Shown: in pieces, positions 46,966 through 59,204 of the stretch
Position numbering within the stretch: position 1 is the first letter of the stretch
Layout: every line of letters begins with the position of its first letter
NCBI RefSeq assembly: GCF_021018895.1
Contig: NC_079366.1
Span: 30,851,771-30,915,770 of the forward strand
Reading direction: 5' to 3'
Length of the DNA stretch: 64,000 bases
Source of the DNA: Seriola aureovittata
Taxonomy: Eukaryota > Chordata > Actinopteri > Carangiformes > Carangidae
Position numbers and translations under genes: made by a program
The notes under the pieces: model-generated
What the model saw: only the letters and a program-made list of their open reading frames with translations
What the model was told of the DNA's origin: nothing
Database searches by the model: none

Positions 46966-47090
46966 CAGTATCTGAGCAGTTGTTGAGGAAATCCTGATCA
47001 ACTCTATTTAATTTTTCTTTAGACAGAAACACAGAGATCTGTCTCGACTGCAGCTCTGCTGTCGCTCTCACTAACTTTCAGTTTCATTTC
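46966..47090 (-). promoter_or_regulatory. TRIM copy 5 non-coding exon 1 and ISRE-like promoter
   Basis: The exon ends at 46966 before a gtgag donor. TTTCAGTTTC at 47076-47085 (GAAACTGAAA on the gene strand) keeps the IRF/ISRE core seen in copy 1. Confidence 0.6.
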
Positions 47091-47838
47091 AGGAATGTGA
47101 CGTTGCAGTTTTCCTGTTCCTACTGTTGCTCCACCTCTCACTGCAGCTCTGTTTGTCAGGGTTTGTTTCCTGCTTCAGGCTCAGACATGATTATAGTGAC
47201 AGACATTTGACAGAAGATCAGAAACTTCTCACTTATTTCATCAGCTTTTCTCTGCAGTGTGAGTTTATCACTCTGAACACTTTTCACTAACAAGAATAAA
47301 ACTCTCCTCTCTCTGATGTGTGCTGTCATGCTGACCTCTGCTGGACACAGAGGGAAACACATCTAACTCCTAAAAACACACTCTGAGGTGACTTTCAAAA
47401 TAAAACACTGCCACAAAACTTTCTTGTCTTTATGTTTGAATGTGTTTGAGTAAAGGTATAAAGGTGCTTGAGTATGTACTTTCCACCGTTGATAAGGAAA
47501 GTTCTGTACTGCTGTGAAAAATATGTTTTTTGCGTTTCCGGAGACCCAATTACTTTTTATGGAAGTCAGTAAAACCACAAGTAAAAGAAAAAAAAAGACG
47601 AAGTTAGTTATTATAACAAAAAATATATACCATACATTTTGACTATTTATATATAAAATATTTTAATACATAATTATAATGTAATAATTACAAGTCAAAA
47701 AACAACTTATGTTCATGCAAATTTGACACTGTTTTAAATGAAGTATTTGAAATATATTTTAAATAACATATGATTTTACACAAAATGTCAATATGAGAGA
47801 AAAAGCAGAATTGTTATGTTAATCCCTTTACTTATTTT
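47091..47838. other. Spacer between TRIM array and ero1b
   Basis: TRIM promoter-side sequence shared with the other copies up to about 47390, then unique AT-rich DNA. No gene is seen. Confidence 0.6.
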
Positions 47839-48051
47839 GACTGAATAAATGGCTGAAAAAAAGTTTGATGCAGTGATACTTATATTCAAGGAAGCCCAGT
47901 TCCGTATATATATATGTATGTGTATATGTATGTATGTATGTATATATGTATATATGTATATAAATACTGTTGTTACTGGTGACTCGTGGAACTGGGCTTC
48001 CATTAATGTATAAATCTCTGTATCAAACTACTATTCAGTCATTTATTCATC
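47839..48051. mobile_element. Fold-back element with (TA/TG)n centre
   Basis: The inner 14 bp of the arms is perfect: GGAAGCCCAGTTCC at 47890-47903 against GGAACTGGGCTTCC at 47988-48001. Outside this, arms of about 64 nt (47839-47903 and 47988-48051) still pair with scattered mismatches. The centre is an alternating TA/TG tract. The whole could form a hairpin. There is no coding capacity. It lies about 360 bp upstream of ero1b exon 1a. Confidence 0.8.
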
Positions 48052-48411
48052 GTAGATGAGTCCGGGCATTTTATTTTGAAAATCGTATCCGGAAGTTAAA
48101 GAACTTCTTGTTTTGCTAATTTGACACTGAAGTGGAAGCTGGTGGACAAAAACTTCTCCAGACATGTACAATCGTCACACGGTGACCCCGGTTCTGTGAG
48201 CGGAGTTAGAGCTCTGAATGTCCGTGTGAGGGTCCTCAGACACCGGGCTGCTCAGTTCATCGACCCGCTCTGGGTTTTATAGCTACTGTTAGCCTGCGGA
48301 TGCTAACTTCAGCTAGCCCGAAGCTACCGTAGTTAGCTTCTTCCAACTCGCCACACAGGCAGAATATCCTGCTGATTCCTCTCTGGTTTTACCGTCTCAC
48401 CGGTGCGAGGG
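48052..48411 (+). promoter_or_regulatory. ero1b: ero1b upstream promoter region (P1)
   Basis: An ETS/GABP-type site CCGGAAGT stands at 48089-48096. GC-rich sequence leads into the ATG at 48412. No TATA box or ERSE is seen. Looks like a constitutive promoter; inferred. Confidence 0.45.
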
Positions 48412-48576
48412 ATGTGGAGAGTAACTTTACAAGCGTTCGGTGTTCTGCTGCTGGCCTGGTTCTTCGGGAACTTTGTTCTGGGTTGGTTTCAACAAAACAA
48501 CGTAAAACCCCAAACGCAGCACAGCGAGCATCCGAGCGGAGCCGCGGACAGCTCGGACCAGAGCTGCCTCTGCCAC
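48412..48576 (+). CDS. ero1b: ero1b alternative first exon 1a (membrane-anchor type, CxC)
   Basis: 55 codons, phase 0, with a strong donor (CAC then gtgagt). It encodes a hydrophobic segment (residues about 8-27, FGVLLLAWFFGNFVLGWF), then a polar linker ending SDQSCLCH. Joined in frame to exon 2 ([12 protein letters not shown]), it gives CLC, eight residues, CFC. That is the same spacing as CFCQ...DDCTC in ERO1A. This spacing match is the main reason for assigning the exon to ero1b rather than to a separate gene. Confidence 0.7.
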
Positions 48577-49155
48577 GTGAGTAACCGCGACACGGGGCTT
48601 GTTTCAGCCGGAGGTCGGGGCGGCTTTAATGCGGGGTTTTTTAACTGTTTGTCAAGCTTTAAACGCGGCTACACGATACTACAGTTTTCATTGAGGAAGT
48701 CTTCTAGCATTTTCTACTGTCATCTTAATTTGACGTCATCGTGCGTGCGTGCGTGCGTGTGTGTGTGTGTATGTATGTGTGATGCTAGCTAGCTCCAACT
48801 CTTCACCAGTGTCTGTGTTTGTGTGTCACAGTCACATAATTACCGTTTTATTTTTAGATATTTTTAATCCTTTTTTTTTTAATTTAATTAACGAAAACTT
48901 GTAAAAATCCAAATTAAACCCAAGTACAACTTAATAACTTAACACTACTTTTTATTATTGTTTTTTACCTATAATTAATGTCCAATTTAACTGCGTGAGA
49001 AAGTGATACACGACTGTAACTAACTTACACTAGCTTTACAGTAAAAAAAAAAAAAAAAAAACCAGGACAAAATATCCAAAATGACACGTTTGAACTCCAA
49101 CACAGATTCAGATTTTTATTCAAACTGATGGTATTTCTATTACCGAGTAGAAAAG

Positions 49156-49345
49156 CGTGGTGTACTCTGATTGGCTGTAGCGGAGCGCCCATCCCGCGCC
49201 GTCTCATGGGAGTTGTAGTCTCCCGCTCCTACAGCTAACACCGCCCCTAACGTCCTCAGAGCTCACGGAGGACTACAAGCCGGTAGTCGCCGGCCGAGGG
49301 GCGGGGTTCCGTTTGACAGCTGGTTGTTTGGAGGCGGGGCCTCGG
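49156..49345 (+). promoter_or_regulatory. ero1b: ero1b downstream promoter (P2) with ERSE, ZNF143-type site and GC boxes
   Basis: A perfect ER stress response element in reverse orientation stands at 49156-49174: CGTGG, nine bases, ATTGG (CCAAT-N9-CCACG). A ZNF143/SBS-like motif (complement GACTACAACTCCCATGAG) is at 49203-49220. GC boxes lie at 49296-49308 and 49330-49341. All are 150-330 bp upstream of the ATG at 49487. NF-Y with ATF6/XBP1 binds ERSE in known unfolded-protein-response genes. Confidence 0.75.
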
Positions 49346-49486
49346 GCGAGCGTGGGGCTGGAGGTCTTGTAATGACAGCTCAGCCCGCAGACAGAGCTGC
49401 TGCTGCTGCTCAGGCACATGGGCGCCAAGTTCACCGAGGAGAAGTTTTAACCTCAAGGAGTTAAAACAGGAAAAAGAAGTAGCAGG

Positions 49487-49549
49487 ATGCTCAGAGGACT
49501 TTGCCTCCTCCTGCCTTTCCTGGCGCTCGGCGGACTGCTGCACTCAGAG
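49487..49549 (+). CDS. ero1b: ero1b alternative first exon 1b (cleavable signal peptide type)
   Basis: ATG in a fair start context (gcaggATGc), 21 codons, phase 0, donor GAG then gtcagc. It codes for a typical short signal peptide and joins directly to LTGVLDDC, as I recall for mammalian ERO1B, so this isoform lacks the CxC of exon 1a. It sits just below the ERSE promoter. Confidence 0.7.
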
Positions 49550-52500
49550 GTCAGCTGTGGTTTGGGTTTATGTCGAGTATTTTTGTTTCACAGTGAGACT
49601 TTCCAGGCGTTTCTGAAGGTCTGTGAGCAGCAGGAAGTAATTCTGACTAAGAAAAAAAGATTTTAAATAAGTAGGAGAGAATAGATTCTTACCAGTGTTT
49701 TTCATGTTTGAGTTATCACAGAAACTCAGTGTCCAGAGCTGGCACCATATGCTTCGTCATATCTTGCTCTGATCATTTCACTCTATAGACAAAATGCTTA
49801 TTTAAGGCTCAGAAAAAGAACTCGCAGTGTGATGTCAAATCTCAATTAAACCTGGAAATCACATGTATGTTGAATTCTATGTTTTGTGTTCAGTTGACCT
49901 GATGACAATTAATTGGAAATCTACCAACTGAACATTGTGCCTGTTTCACCTCTAAAAAAATACCTCTCTTTTTTCCTGGAAATATCCTCGGACATTGTTG
50001 GGAATATACAGAAACATATGGTAAAAAACGAATTAAGAGACAGTAAAACTTAGCACTAGTACTACTTTAGTAATAACGGCACTTCCTGTGAAACCATAAC
50101 CAGCTGTTACTGTGCAAAGTTTGAGACTTTTCATTGTTCTACTTTGGTTTTCAGTCATGTCAAATTAAATATACACAATTTACAATGATAGATTGAACAT
50201 TTCAGAGCTGGTCATCCAATGCTTCAGCTCGTTTGCATGTCTGTTTATGCAAATAGCAAAAACAAAAGAGACGTAAAAGAGCAAAGCTCCGGTGCTGCAA
50301 ACCACCCGAAGAACAGAGAAGCAGATCAAACGTAAGACAAGACCAGACTTTGAATTACTACAGTAATACGTTACCTATTATGTTATAATTTGTCCTTTTA
50401 AGCAAGGTAGGTTTCAAAATGTTTTATAGCAACAAGCTGAATGTCTCTGGGTTTTGGACAGATGGTCGGATTGAAAACGGCTTCTAGATCTGTCAACTCC
50501 AGCAGTAGGAAACTGTGACTTATTATTATTATTTCTGACATTTAATCAACCACACAATTAATCTGGTATTTGAGACAATAAATGAATAATGAGTTACAGC
50601 CCTGATCAGATGCTCACGGTCTAAAGTAAAGAACTGTGAGCAGTGTTCGTGTTGGGAGCAGAGCAGCCGACCACACGTTTGTCATTGTTGTCCAGCAGGT
50701 TCCACCAGATGTTTACAACAGGTCATAGCTGTTACCTGTTCTATAGGACGACCCAAAGCCTCCTCACGACGAGCTGGTGGTGTTACCGCCCCACCTTTAA
50801 TACCTCCCTGTGTTTACTGAACTTAATCTTCTCCAGTTTACATTGGGGTTGTTCAGCTGCTCCTCAGGTCAAACGCATTTGTCTCATTAATTTAACACGT
50901 CAGCAGCTGAAGCCGAAGAGTGTGTTGATCAGGTCTGGATTCAGGATCACCTGTACGGGCTCAGGTAACGGCGGCGCTGCTGCCGTGCTGGATGTATTAT
51001 GTATGTGCAGGTAGGTGGCGGTCGGTCTGTCTGCTGGACCTCCTGCTGTGAAAGGAGGACAGGTGGAAGTGGTCGGCAGGTGAATCAACAGGTTACTGAT
51101 GCGACGAGTTGCAGATCAACATGTTAAGAAGAGATAATAATAATAATGATGTTAAGACTTAATTTACACATTGAATTAGCACGTTTATAGAACAAAGAAA
51201 AATTAAAGAATGCGTAAGAAAAAGGATCAATAAAAACAGTAATAATACTAATATTAATTTAAAACTGAATTAAAACGCAGAACATTGTAAAACTTAAATA
51301 ATCTCATAAAAACACATTTGTTTTTATTTATTGAATTTAATTTGAACTGTAATTTAATCGGCCTGACGCTGCACAGTGGGAAAGCAGCTCTGAAACGCAG
51401 ACAGCATTAAATAAGACATGATTTCCTCTAAAGGTAAAATGATACAGGTGGGATTGAGAGTCCAGTCTGCACTCACTTTTTAGTTTCACTGTTTTATCTC
51501 CAGTAGAACTCCAGCAAAGCTTTATTTCAAGTTTGTTTATGTAGCATTTATAAGCAGAATATGAACATTTAATTATTGGTTGATAACAGAGTAAAGTGTT
51601 TATTAATGTTCATAATTCTCCTGTGAGAACATATGTTGAGTTATTCCAGCTGTTACAGCGTACAGCTTCATTATAGTCTGTTATAATTAGGGTGCTGTTT
51701 AAAAATGTGCCTTGACTTTGACACAGAGTCTTAATGATACTTTTTAAATACCAATTTTATCAAATCCATTTTGATAAAAAAGAAAACTACAACACACATG
51801 GTACATATTTGAGTTTTACTTAAGTTTTATTTTGAAGCTCGGTCTCTTTACCCCTCAAAAGTGTTCGTGTAAATGAACAGCTGAGCCTCTCTTCTGATTG
51901 GCTGACTGTTTTCTGAGTGATCCAATAAAAATAAAGCAGATTTCAGGTAAAAACACTCAGAGAAACCAAATCCTGCAAGGTTTGGATGGTGGGTCCAGGT
52001 GGGCGGGGCTTGGTGACTGCTTTGTTGTGACATCACAAAGTTCCAGAAGTCCTGACGGCTGGTTTTAAGGCTCAGTTTCTGAATACAGGCTGTGTGCATT
52101 TCTCTGTGGACTGAGGCTTTGATACTTTCACAGTATTAATATAGAAGCTAGAGCTGATCTATAATCACACTACACATGGACACAGACCTTTACACTGGAG
52201 GAGCTTTAAGTCTTTTCAGCATTATATCACAGTTAACATTTCGTTTTTCTACTTGTTTAGTAGATGAACTTAATTTAAAATGAAGTTTTTGTTATTATTA
52301 ATTGTTTGTCTGTTGTTTGGAAAGTTGTTATTTAAGAGAAATGTCGTCATGTGGGATGTAAAGGTATTAATCATGTGGTAAAAGTTTAGTTTTTCTCTCT
52401 GCTCTGTTTCAGCTGACCGGAGTCCTGGACGACTGCTTCTGTGACGTGGAGAGCATCGACGTCTTCAACAACTTCAACATTTACCCTCTCGTCCAGAAGC

Positions 52501-52785
52501 TGACGGAGAGAGACTACTTCAGATACTACAGGGTAAACTCTAAATACAACACGGCTCGGTGTACGCATCAGTGACTGTCTCATGTGGCTCGTACTGTTTT
52601 ATCCTCTCGTCTGTTGTGAAGTTGTAACAGAGGTGGAAATCAGATTTGTAAAATCAATTATATCGAACTTAAAAATTTTAAAAAAGAAAATCTTAAAAAT
52701 CAGATTTTTACATCACAATTTTCAGTTGAACACGTCTGTGACTCTGGTCGGTAACGAGCAGCTCGTTCACATTTTCCTCCTCTTT

Positions 52786-52821
<36 letters not shown>

Positions 52822-55800
52822 AGTTTAGTGTAATGTGGCGTTCAGACTGACAGCGTGATGTGCGCTGCGCTCGCCGCTCGGTTCGGCGGAGTCGCTGTGG
52901 ACCGAGCAAAAATAGTGTTTTCAAAACATCTAGCGAGACACGTCTCTACGAAGCGGGACGCTCCCGGTGTAGAGCCACTGAGGGGGAACACGACAAAGCT
53001 ATGTTTACGTTCTTTTTGTCCCACTTCAGTGGCGGCTACGAAGGCGTGGCCCATCATAGCCGCCGTAGACCTCGAAGGCCGAACCGTAAAGATACGGTCT
53101 GGTCTGCAGAGCATTTTCTCTTCGTTTTTTACGTTTTAAGGTCCTTTAACAGTTACTCACCTTAAAACTCAAAACATTTAAAAGCGTAGCCTAATCATCG
53201 GGCTTTTTTTTTACGCAATGAATCTTGGGATATGTTGGACCCCAGGAAAAGAAAGACGTGTTTCTCATTCGTATTTGAAGGAGCCTTTGAATTGGGACAC
53301 AGCTGTTGGCCACCTGCAAGCTCTGCAGACTGTTAAAACCAGGCTGTGCAGTTTAAAACGTACCTGAAGTACTTGGGTGGAAATCTGTTTCCAAGATGGA
53401 GCTTTCCTCCCGAGGTCGATACGAACATGAACTTGTTTCATATAATTCAGGGAATTCAGTAAAAAAACATCATATGATCATCTTTTTGGGTAGAACCGTA
53501 ATCCACCATCTTGCTCATCATCTGCACCCTGTTTGAACTCTGATTTTATTCTGAAATTTCTGACAGGAAGTTGTGATTCCTCTCTTTCCGCTGCTCCGTC
53601 CAGCCACAGTCACACGTCATCACTCGACCGGCTGATTTACTGAACTCTTCATATCACACATTGCATGTTGCTCCGCCGGAGGTTTGTCAAGCAACAACAA
53701 CAGAACCTTTGGAACTTCCTTTCAGAAATTTTCAGAATAAAAGCTCACAATAGCTTGAAATAAAGAATTTCTGCAACAAACCCCAAAAAACATGCTTCTA
53801 TTTTCTTGGCAAAATCGCTACAGAGGAAGTGATTCTGCAGGAAACTGTCGCTGCTCAGACGGAGATCGATTTTCAGCAACAGAGATTGTTATTTTTTGTT
53901 GTTTTTTTTTATTTTAGATTAAAAAAACTTTACGTATAACTTTAAACTTTCCGCTGTCACATATTTTCCCTCTTGATGACATTCACCTCCCTCAGTTTGA
54001 CGCAGAGTATCTCCAGTGCCAGTGGGTCTGGACAGAACTCCCTCATATTCAGGTTCATCTTAAACTCAACCCGCCACATGTCTGTAAACGCTGCGGTTGG
54101 TCTGAGTCGGACGTGAAGTAAAACAGTGCAGCAGAGTCGGTTACGAGGCAGTTACAGAACAGGAAGGCTGAGACGTATTGTGAAATACAGACTTAATGCA
54201 ACACACGCAGTGAGACGAAGATGTTTCCAGTCAGCCGTTAAACCACCGTGTTAAACTCGAATTGGAGCCAATGGGGACGTTTATTATCTTTATATCATTT
54301 TTTTTTAAAACCTAGTTTTGCATTTACTTCTGATGTCAACGTCTGTTCTGATGAAACGCTGCACTGACATTTACATGTGTGGGCGACGCCAGCAACAACT
54401 TGAGCATCATTTAATGTTGGAAATTTAAAAACGTATTGAGTTATCGTCAGTCATCGTCACTCTACCTTCTTCTTGTCTGTTAACAAACTGAAGCCACGCC
54501 CACAACATCTTTCACACAGTGTCAATTAGTTCGGACGCAGAGTGAACGTTAAATAAAAGTTCAGTAAACGTTAAAAGTCAGACCCAGCAGTCTCCGTTTG
54601 GTTGGGTTGAGTTCAAAGTCCTGAAAGTGTTTTCAAAACACCCCCCCGTTTCCAGACAGGTGGTCCGTCCCTCCCACTGCTGAAAGTAATGGATTAATCC
54701 TGGAGGTTTGCTTTTTTCTCCTCGTGAAAGTAACACCACCCAATGAGGATTTGGTCGGACGGTCGACCGGGAGACAACAGCTGTAGAGATCAATGCTAAC
54801 GTAAGATGCTAAACATTAGCACGTTAGCAGAGGACACTCCCTGATACTGGAGAGAACTCCACTGGTTCTGGTCCTGGTCCTTTACAGTACAACAGCTGTG
54901 ATCCACCTTTAAAACAACCCTCACGTCATGATGAAGCGACAGAAACATGAGGCTGTTTGAAGATGATTTACTCGAATCTGACGTTAAATTCAAACTCACC
55001 TGAATTTGATCAGTAAACGACCTTCGCTTCTTTTTCTTTCCTCCAGGTGAACCTGAAGCGACCGTGTCCTTTCTGGCCTGATGACGGACACTGCTCCATC
55101 AAAGACTGTCATGTGGAGCCCTGTCCTGAGGTCAGAGGTCAACCACACTCACACCTATTTAATAATAATAACTCCACATTTTATTCACAGAGCACGTTTT
55201 TAGATACTCAGAGAAGCTTTACAGGACAAACTAGGTAATAACAATAATAATAATATTAATTTATGTTTCTGTGTTGAGCACACTGTGCGTATTAACTGTG
55301 ATTATTATTTATCTAACGCCACTTTAACAAACTTTCATCCATCGTTCAGATGGATGATTTAAGGCTCAGTTTGGATAAAGTTGTCTCTTATTGTTTGTTT
55401 GTTTGTCGTGTTTCACAGAGTAAGATCCCCGTCGGCATCAAGTCTGGGAACTACAACAAGGTGAGACCTGCTGTGTGTTTCCAGTTATTTAATGCTAACA
55501 GAGTGTAAGTCACCGATCAGCCACGACATTAAAACAGGGAGCTGGTTTTAGTTAGTTAGTTCCTACAAAACTTTTCTCTTATTTCACAGTTGAAACACGT
55601 CTCACAGCTCGTCTCCAGATCAGACAGCATTTTAAAACAAGATCGATCTCCGTCCTGACGACTGTTTTAGCTCCGTATCAGAAATAATCTCTGTTCACAC
55701 TAAGCAGGGCTGCACAGAGTTTTCAGTTGGAATGATCGTTTTTGCTTTTTATTTTCACAGTAAATATAATTTTTGTTGGTCTTGTACCAAACAATCATGT

Positions 55801-57033
55801 TCCTTTATGTCTGGAGAAATGATTTGTAGGCCGGGGGCGTCCCTAATGGTGCTAACAATGCTAATGCTAACAATGAACAACAATGTGACACATTTTACCT
55901 TCATCACAAAAAATTGCAGCTCCTGGATATTACACTTGACTTGACTAATCATGCAGCCCGAATACTAACACACCTGAAAGCCCACATCACATGACCATTC
56001 ACTACACTGAGCATGTGCGAGCCGGTGTAAACAGGAAGTAGATTGTCTCCTCTGCAGTTGTAGCATTAAAACAGAGAATGTAAGTGAACAACAGCTGCAA
56101 AGACAACAAGGTCAGTGACACTGTCATTCATCATCATGTTGTATTCACCACTGGTAGTCCAGGCTGATGACAGCCAATCAGGACAGACCCTGGCTGTGAC
56201 CTCATCGTTTACAAAGGTCTCAGTTTCTGTCCAGACTACAACACAACTCCAGAGTTTTCAGAATAAAACACAACCCAGAGTTTTCAAAATAAAACACAAC
56301 CCAGAGTTTTCAAAATAAAACACAACCCTAGAGTTTTCTGAAAGTCTGTTTCAGAGGATTGAGAGCTGTAGATGTAGATGTAACCTCAGACTGTTTCCCG
56401 TTTCCTTAAAAACACCACAATTCTGCTGCCACTCTATATTTTTCTTACTATCTCATGTACCCAAACAAACAGTATGCTAGTCCGTCTCTCAACACCTTCC
56501 CTCCTCTGTCTGTGGCTCTCAGCTCCGAGCTCATTGGTTCCTACTGAAGACGTTAATCTTTAAAAACAATCACCAATATATAATTTGATTTTTTGGTTTT
56601 TATCAAATATCATTCAAACAGGAGGGAACAGAGCATCTGTTGGGGACTATTTCCAGTGGTGGATTAATCCACATGTGGTGCTGTAGAGAGTATTTGGGGC
56701 AGCAGGACTGTGTGTGTGTTAGTGTGTGTGTGTGTTTGTGTGTGTGTGTTAGTGTGTGTGTGCGTGCGTGCGTACGTACGTGCGACTGAGTCAAAACAAA
56801 CTAGTGTTTGTGTTCATGGTAACTGTGACACTTTAAAACATCAGCAGACGTTAATGAAACGTGTGAGAAGCCGCCGGCTGTGAACGCAGCCTGGACCAGA
56901 CTGATGTTTGTACCTGATCATGTCAGGACGTCAGGTTCCTTTAACTTGTTTAATGGAGTTAAGGACCAGCTGCATTTATTCCAGCACTTTCTGTCTCATC
57001 AGCTGATTCACTAAAGTACACACACACACACAC

Positions 57034-57077
<44 letters not shown>

Positions 57078-59168
57078 AGCTTATCTCCTGATAGTTTCCA
57101 TGCAGAGACGGAGGACTGAGTGTTTGCCCGCTCTTGGCTCGCAGCCTGATGTTTGTCTTGTAATGAACCAGACGTGTTTGGACATCTGCGCTCGTCTCAG
57201 TGAAGGTCGAGTCTGCTTCACTGACCGTCAGCTGTTCCTCTTACGCCGGGAACACTCTGCCTGTGTGGCGTGAGCGTGGCGGCTGATGTCGCTGAGCTGT
57301 CGATTTCTTTTAATTATAAATTAATTACTGATTCATTATTGACAGAAAACGTCACTAAAATGTCTCCGTCTCCACATGCAGCTGCTACAATGGTTAGAAT
57401 ATATATTTTTATGTCTGTGTCATATTCAGATTCGGACTAGACATAGAAACTGTAGTGGAAGGTGTCAGTTTAATGTGATGTTGCTGGTATGATGTCACTA
57501 TGACATCAGCAGGGCTTTTCTCTGCTTCTGCTGGGGGACGCGTCACGCTTGAAAAATAGGCGAGATGCAGAATCTGTAGATCACGCGACGCAGCCGTGAG
57601 GCAGTGTGTCCGCTCTAACCTGTCAACATGGGCGGCAAAATGAAAATCAACACGTTCACGGCGTCCAGTGAGTTTTCAGCCTTAAAATCGCTGTGTGGGA
57701 TTAAAGGAAACCTCAGACTGCAGGAGTTTACATCTGGAATCTGAGGCTTTCCTTGAGAAAACATCATCTCGTTATTGCAGCACATCAGAGGAGTGATGTG
57801 GGAGGTTTCTCTGTTAACTTCATCATTACAGTAAAACTTAGAAATGACACCAGGAAGCAGCAGCTCCTCGCACTTCGCTGCTCTCCAGAGACAGATATGA
57901 AAACTATCCAGAGATCAGAGTGTTACTCTCAGCCTGTCACACTAACAGCTTCCCTCCCTCTCTCTCTGTCTTCAGTACTCCCAGGCAGCGAACACGATGT
58001 CGGACATGACCGAGTGTGAGCAGGCCAAAGAGCTTGGCGCCATCAACAGCACCCTGAGGTGAGACCACACACCTCAAACCCTCCGAGCGCTGCAGCTCAT
58101 TGTTCCCCTGCGCCGGCGACAGCCATTTTGTTTTCAGATTATTTGTTTGTCCGTCCTGTTCTCGTGGACACGATATCTCAGGAACACCTTCACAGACCTT
58201 CTTCCAATTTGGCACCAACATTCGCTTGGACTCAAGGATGAACTGATTAGATTTTGGTGGTCAAAGGTCACAGTGACCTCACAAGGCACTTGTTAGCCAT
58301 AACCCAAGACTTCACACAAATGGTTCATATTTTCTCTGACTCTGGATGAACAACAACCTGAAACTAATCCGAGTGGCGGAGGGATACGACCACGAGGAGG
58401 AAGTGATTCTAGTTTTCAACATGTTCAGCAGCCGACAGTGACCAGGTCAAACATTAACCAGCGTCTGAGCAGACCGACGTTCACCCCTCCTCCGTCACAG
58501 GAAGTGTGCAGCGTCGTCAGACTCTGATAAAGTCTGATAGAGGAAAATTCAAACCACACACAAGTTTGTGCTGATGAAAACAAAGATTAAACTCCTGATA
58601 TTAAAAAACTTTGCAACTCGCTCGGCTGTTCAGTGTCTTCAGACGTTTTGTCTTCAGGCTGCACTGAATGAAATTGCTCACCTGGTTGTGACGTTTGCAA
58701 AAGTTCAAATTGTGATTTTGATATAAAATGGTTTATTATTTAGTCCAGCTCATGATCATTGAGTGGCTGTTGGTCTGCGTTCTTGTTTATAACTAATTCT
58801 TTACTACTACAAAGCCTGTAAAGTGTCTTACTTCCTGTTTCAGTAACCAGAGCAAAGAGGCGTTCGCTGACTGGGCGAGACACGACGACGCTCAGGACCA
58901 CTTCTGTGAGCTGGATGGTGAGGACTTACCCTCTTTAATCCAAATCTATCTTAACAAATACTGTTCAGATTCCTCCAGTGGTGATTCATGCTCCCCAGAG
59001 GAGGAACCCCTCACAGTTATGGAGACTCTCGACCTTTAAATCAAACCGTCACAATCAAGACAAGTTGCCCTACTCTGCACAATAATGTCAAAATCTAAAA
59101 TCTAGTGATGTTTTGTGATGATGTTTCAAGTCCCCTAAAGTCTAAGTGTGTGTGTGTGTGTGTGTGTG

Positions 59169-59204
<36 letters not shown>

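Noticed and set aside
48403..48411. GTG start nine bases before the ero1b exon 1a ATG
   Set aside because: A vertebrate nuclear gene is expected to use the ATG at 48412.
52442..52449. TGACGTGG, an XBP1-type UPRE core
   Set aside because: It lies within ero1b exon 2 coding for CDVES and is explained by codons. The ERSE at 49156 is the better regulatory candidate.
52855..53165. Overlapping open frames of about 100 codons ([12 protein letters not shown] and others)
   Set aside because: Several frames are open at once on both strands in a CpG-rich, stop-poor repeat; no domain or splice support.
56603..56794. His/Thr-rich open frame
   Set aside because: Translation of an imperfect TG microsatellite.
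57245..57665. Possible TIR element with CpG-rich ends
   Set aside because: The arms match only loosely (GGAACACTCTGCCT versus GGACACACTGCCT) and no clear target duplication is visible. Kept only as a remark in the intron entry.
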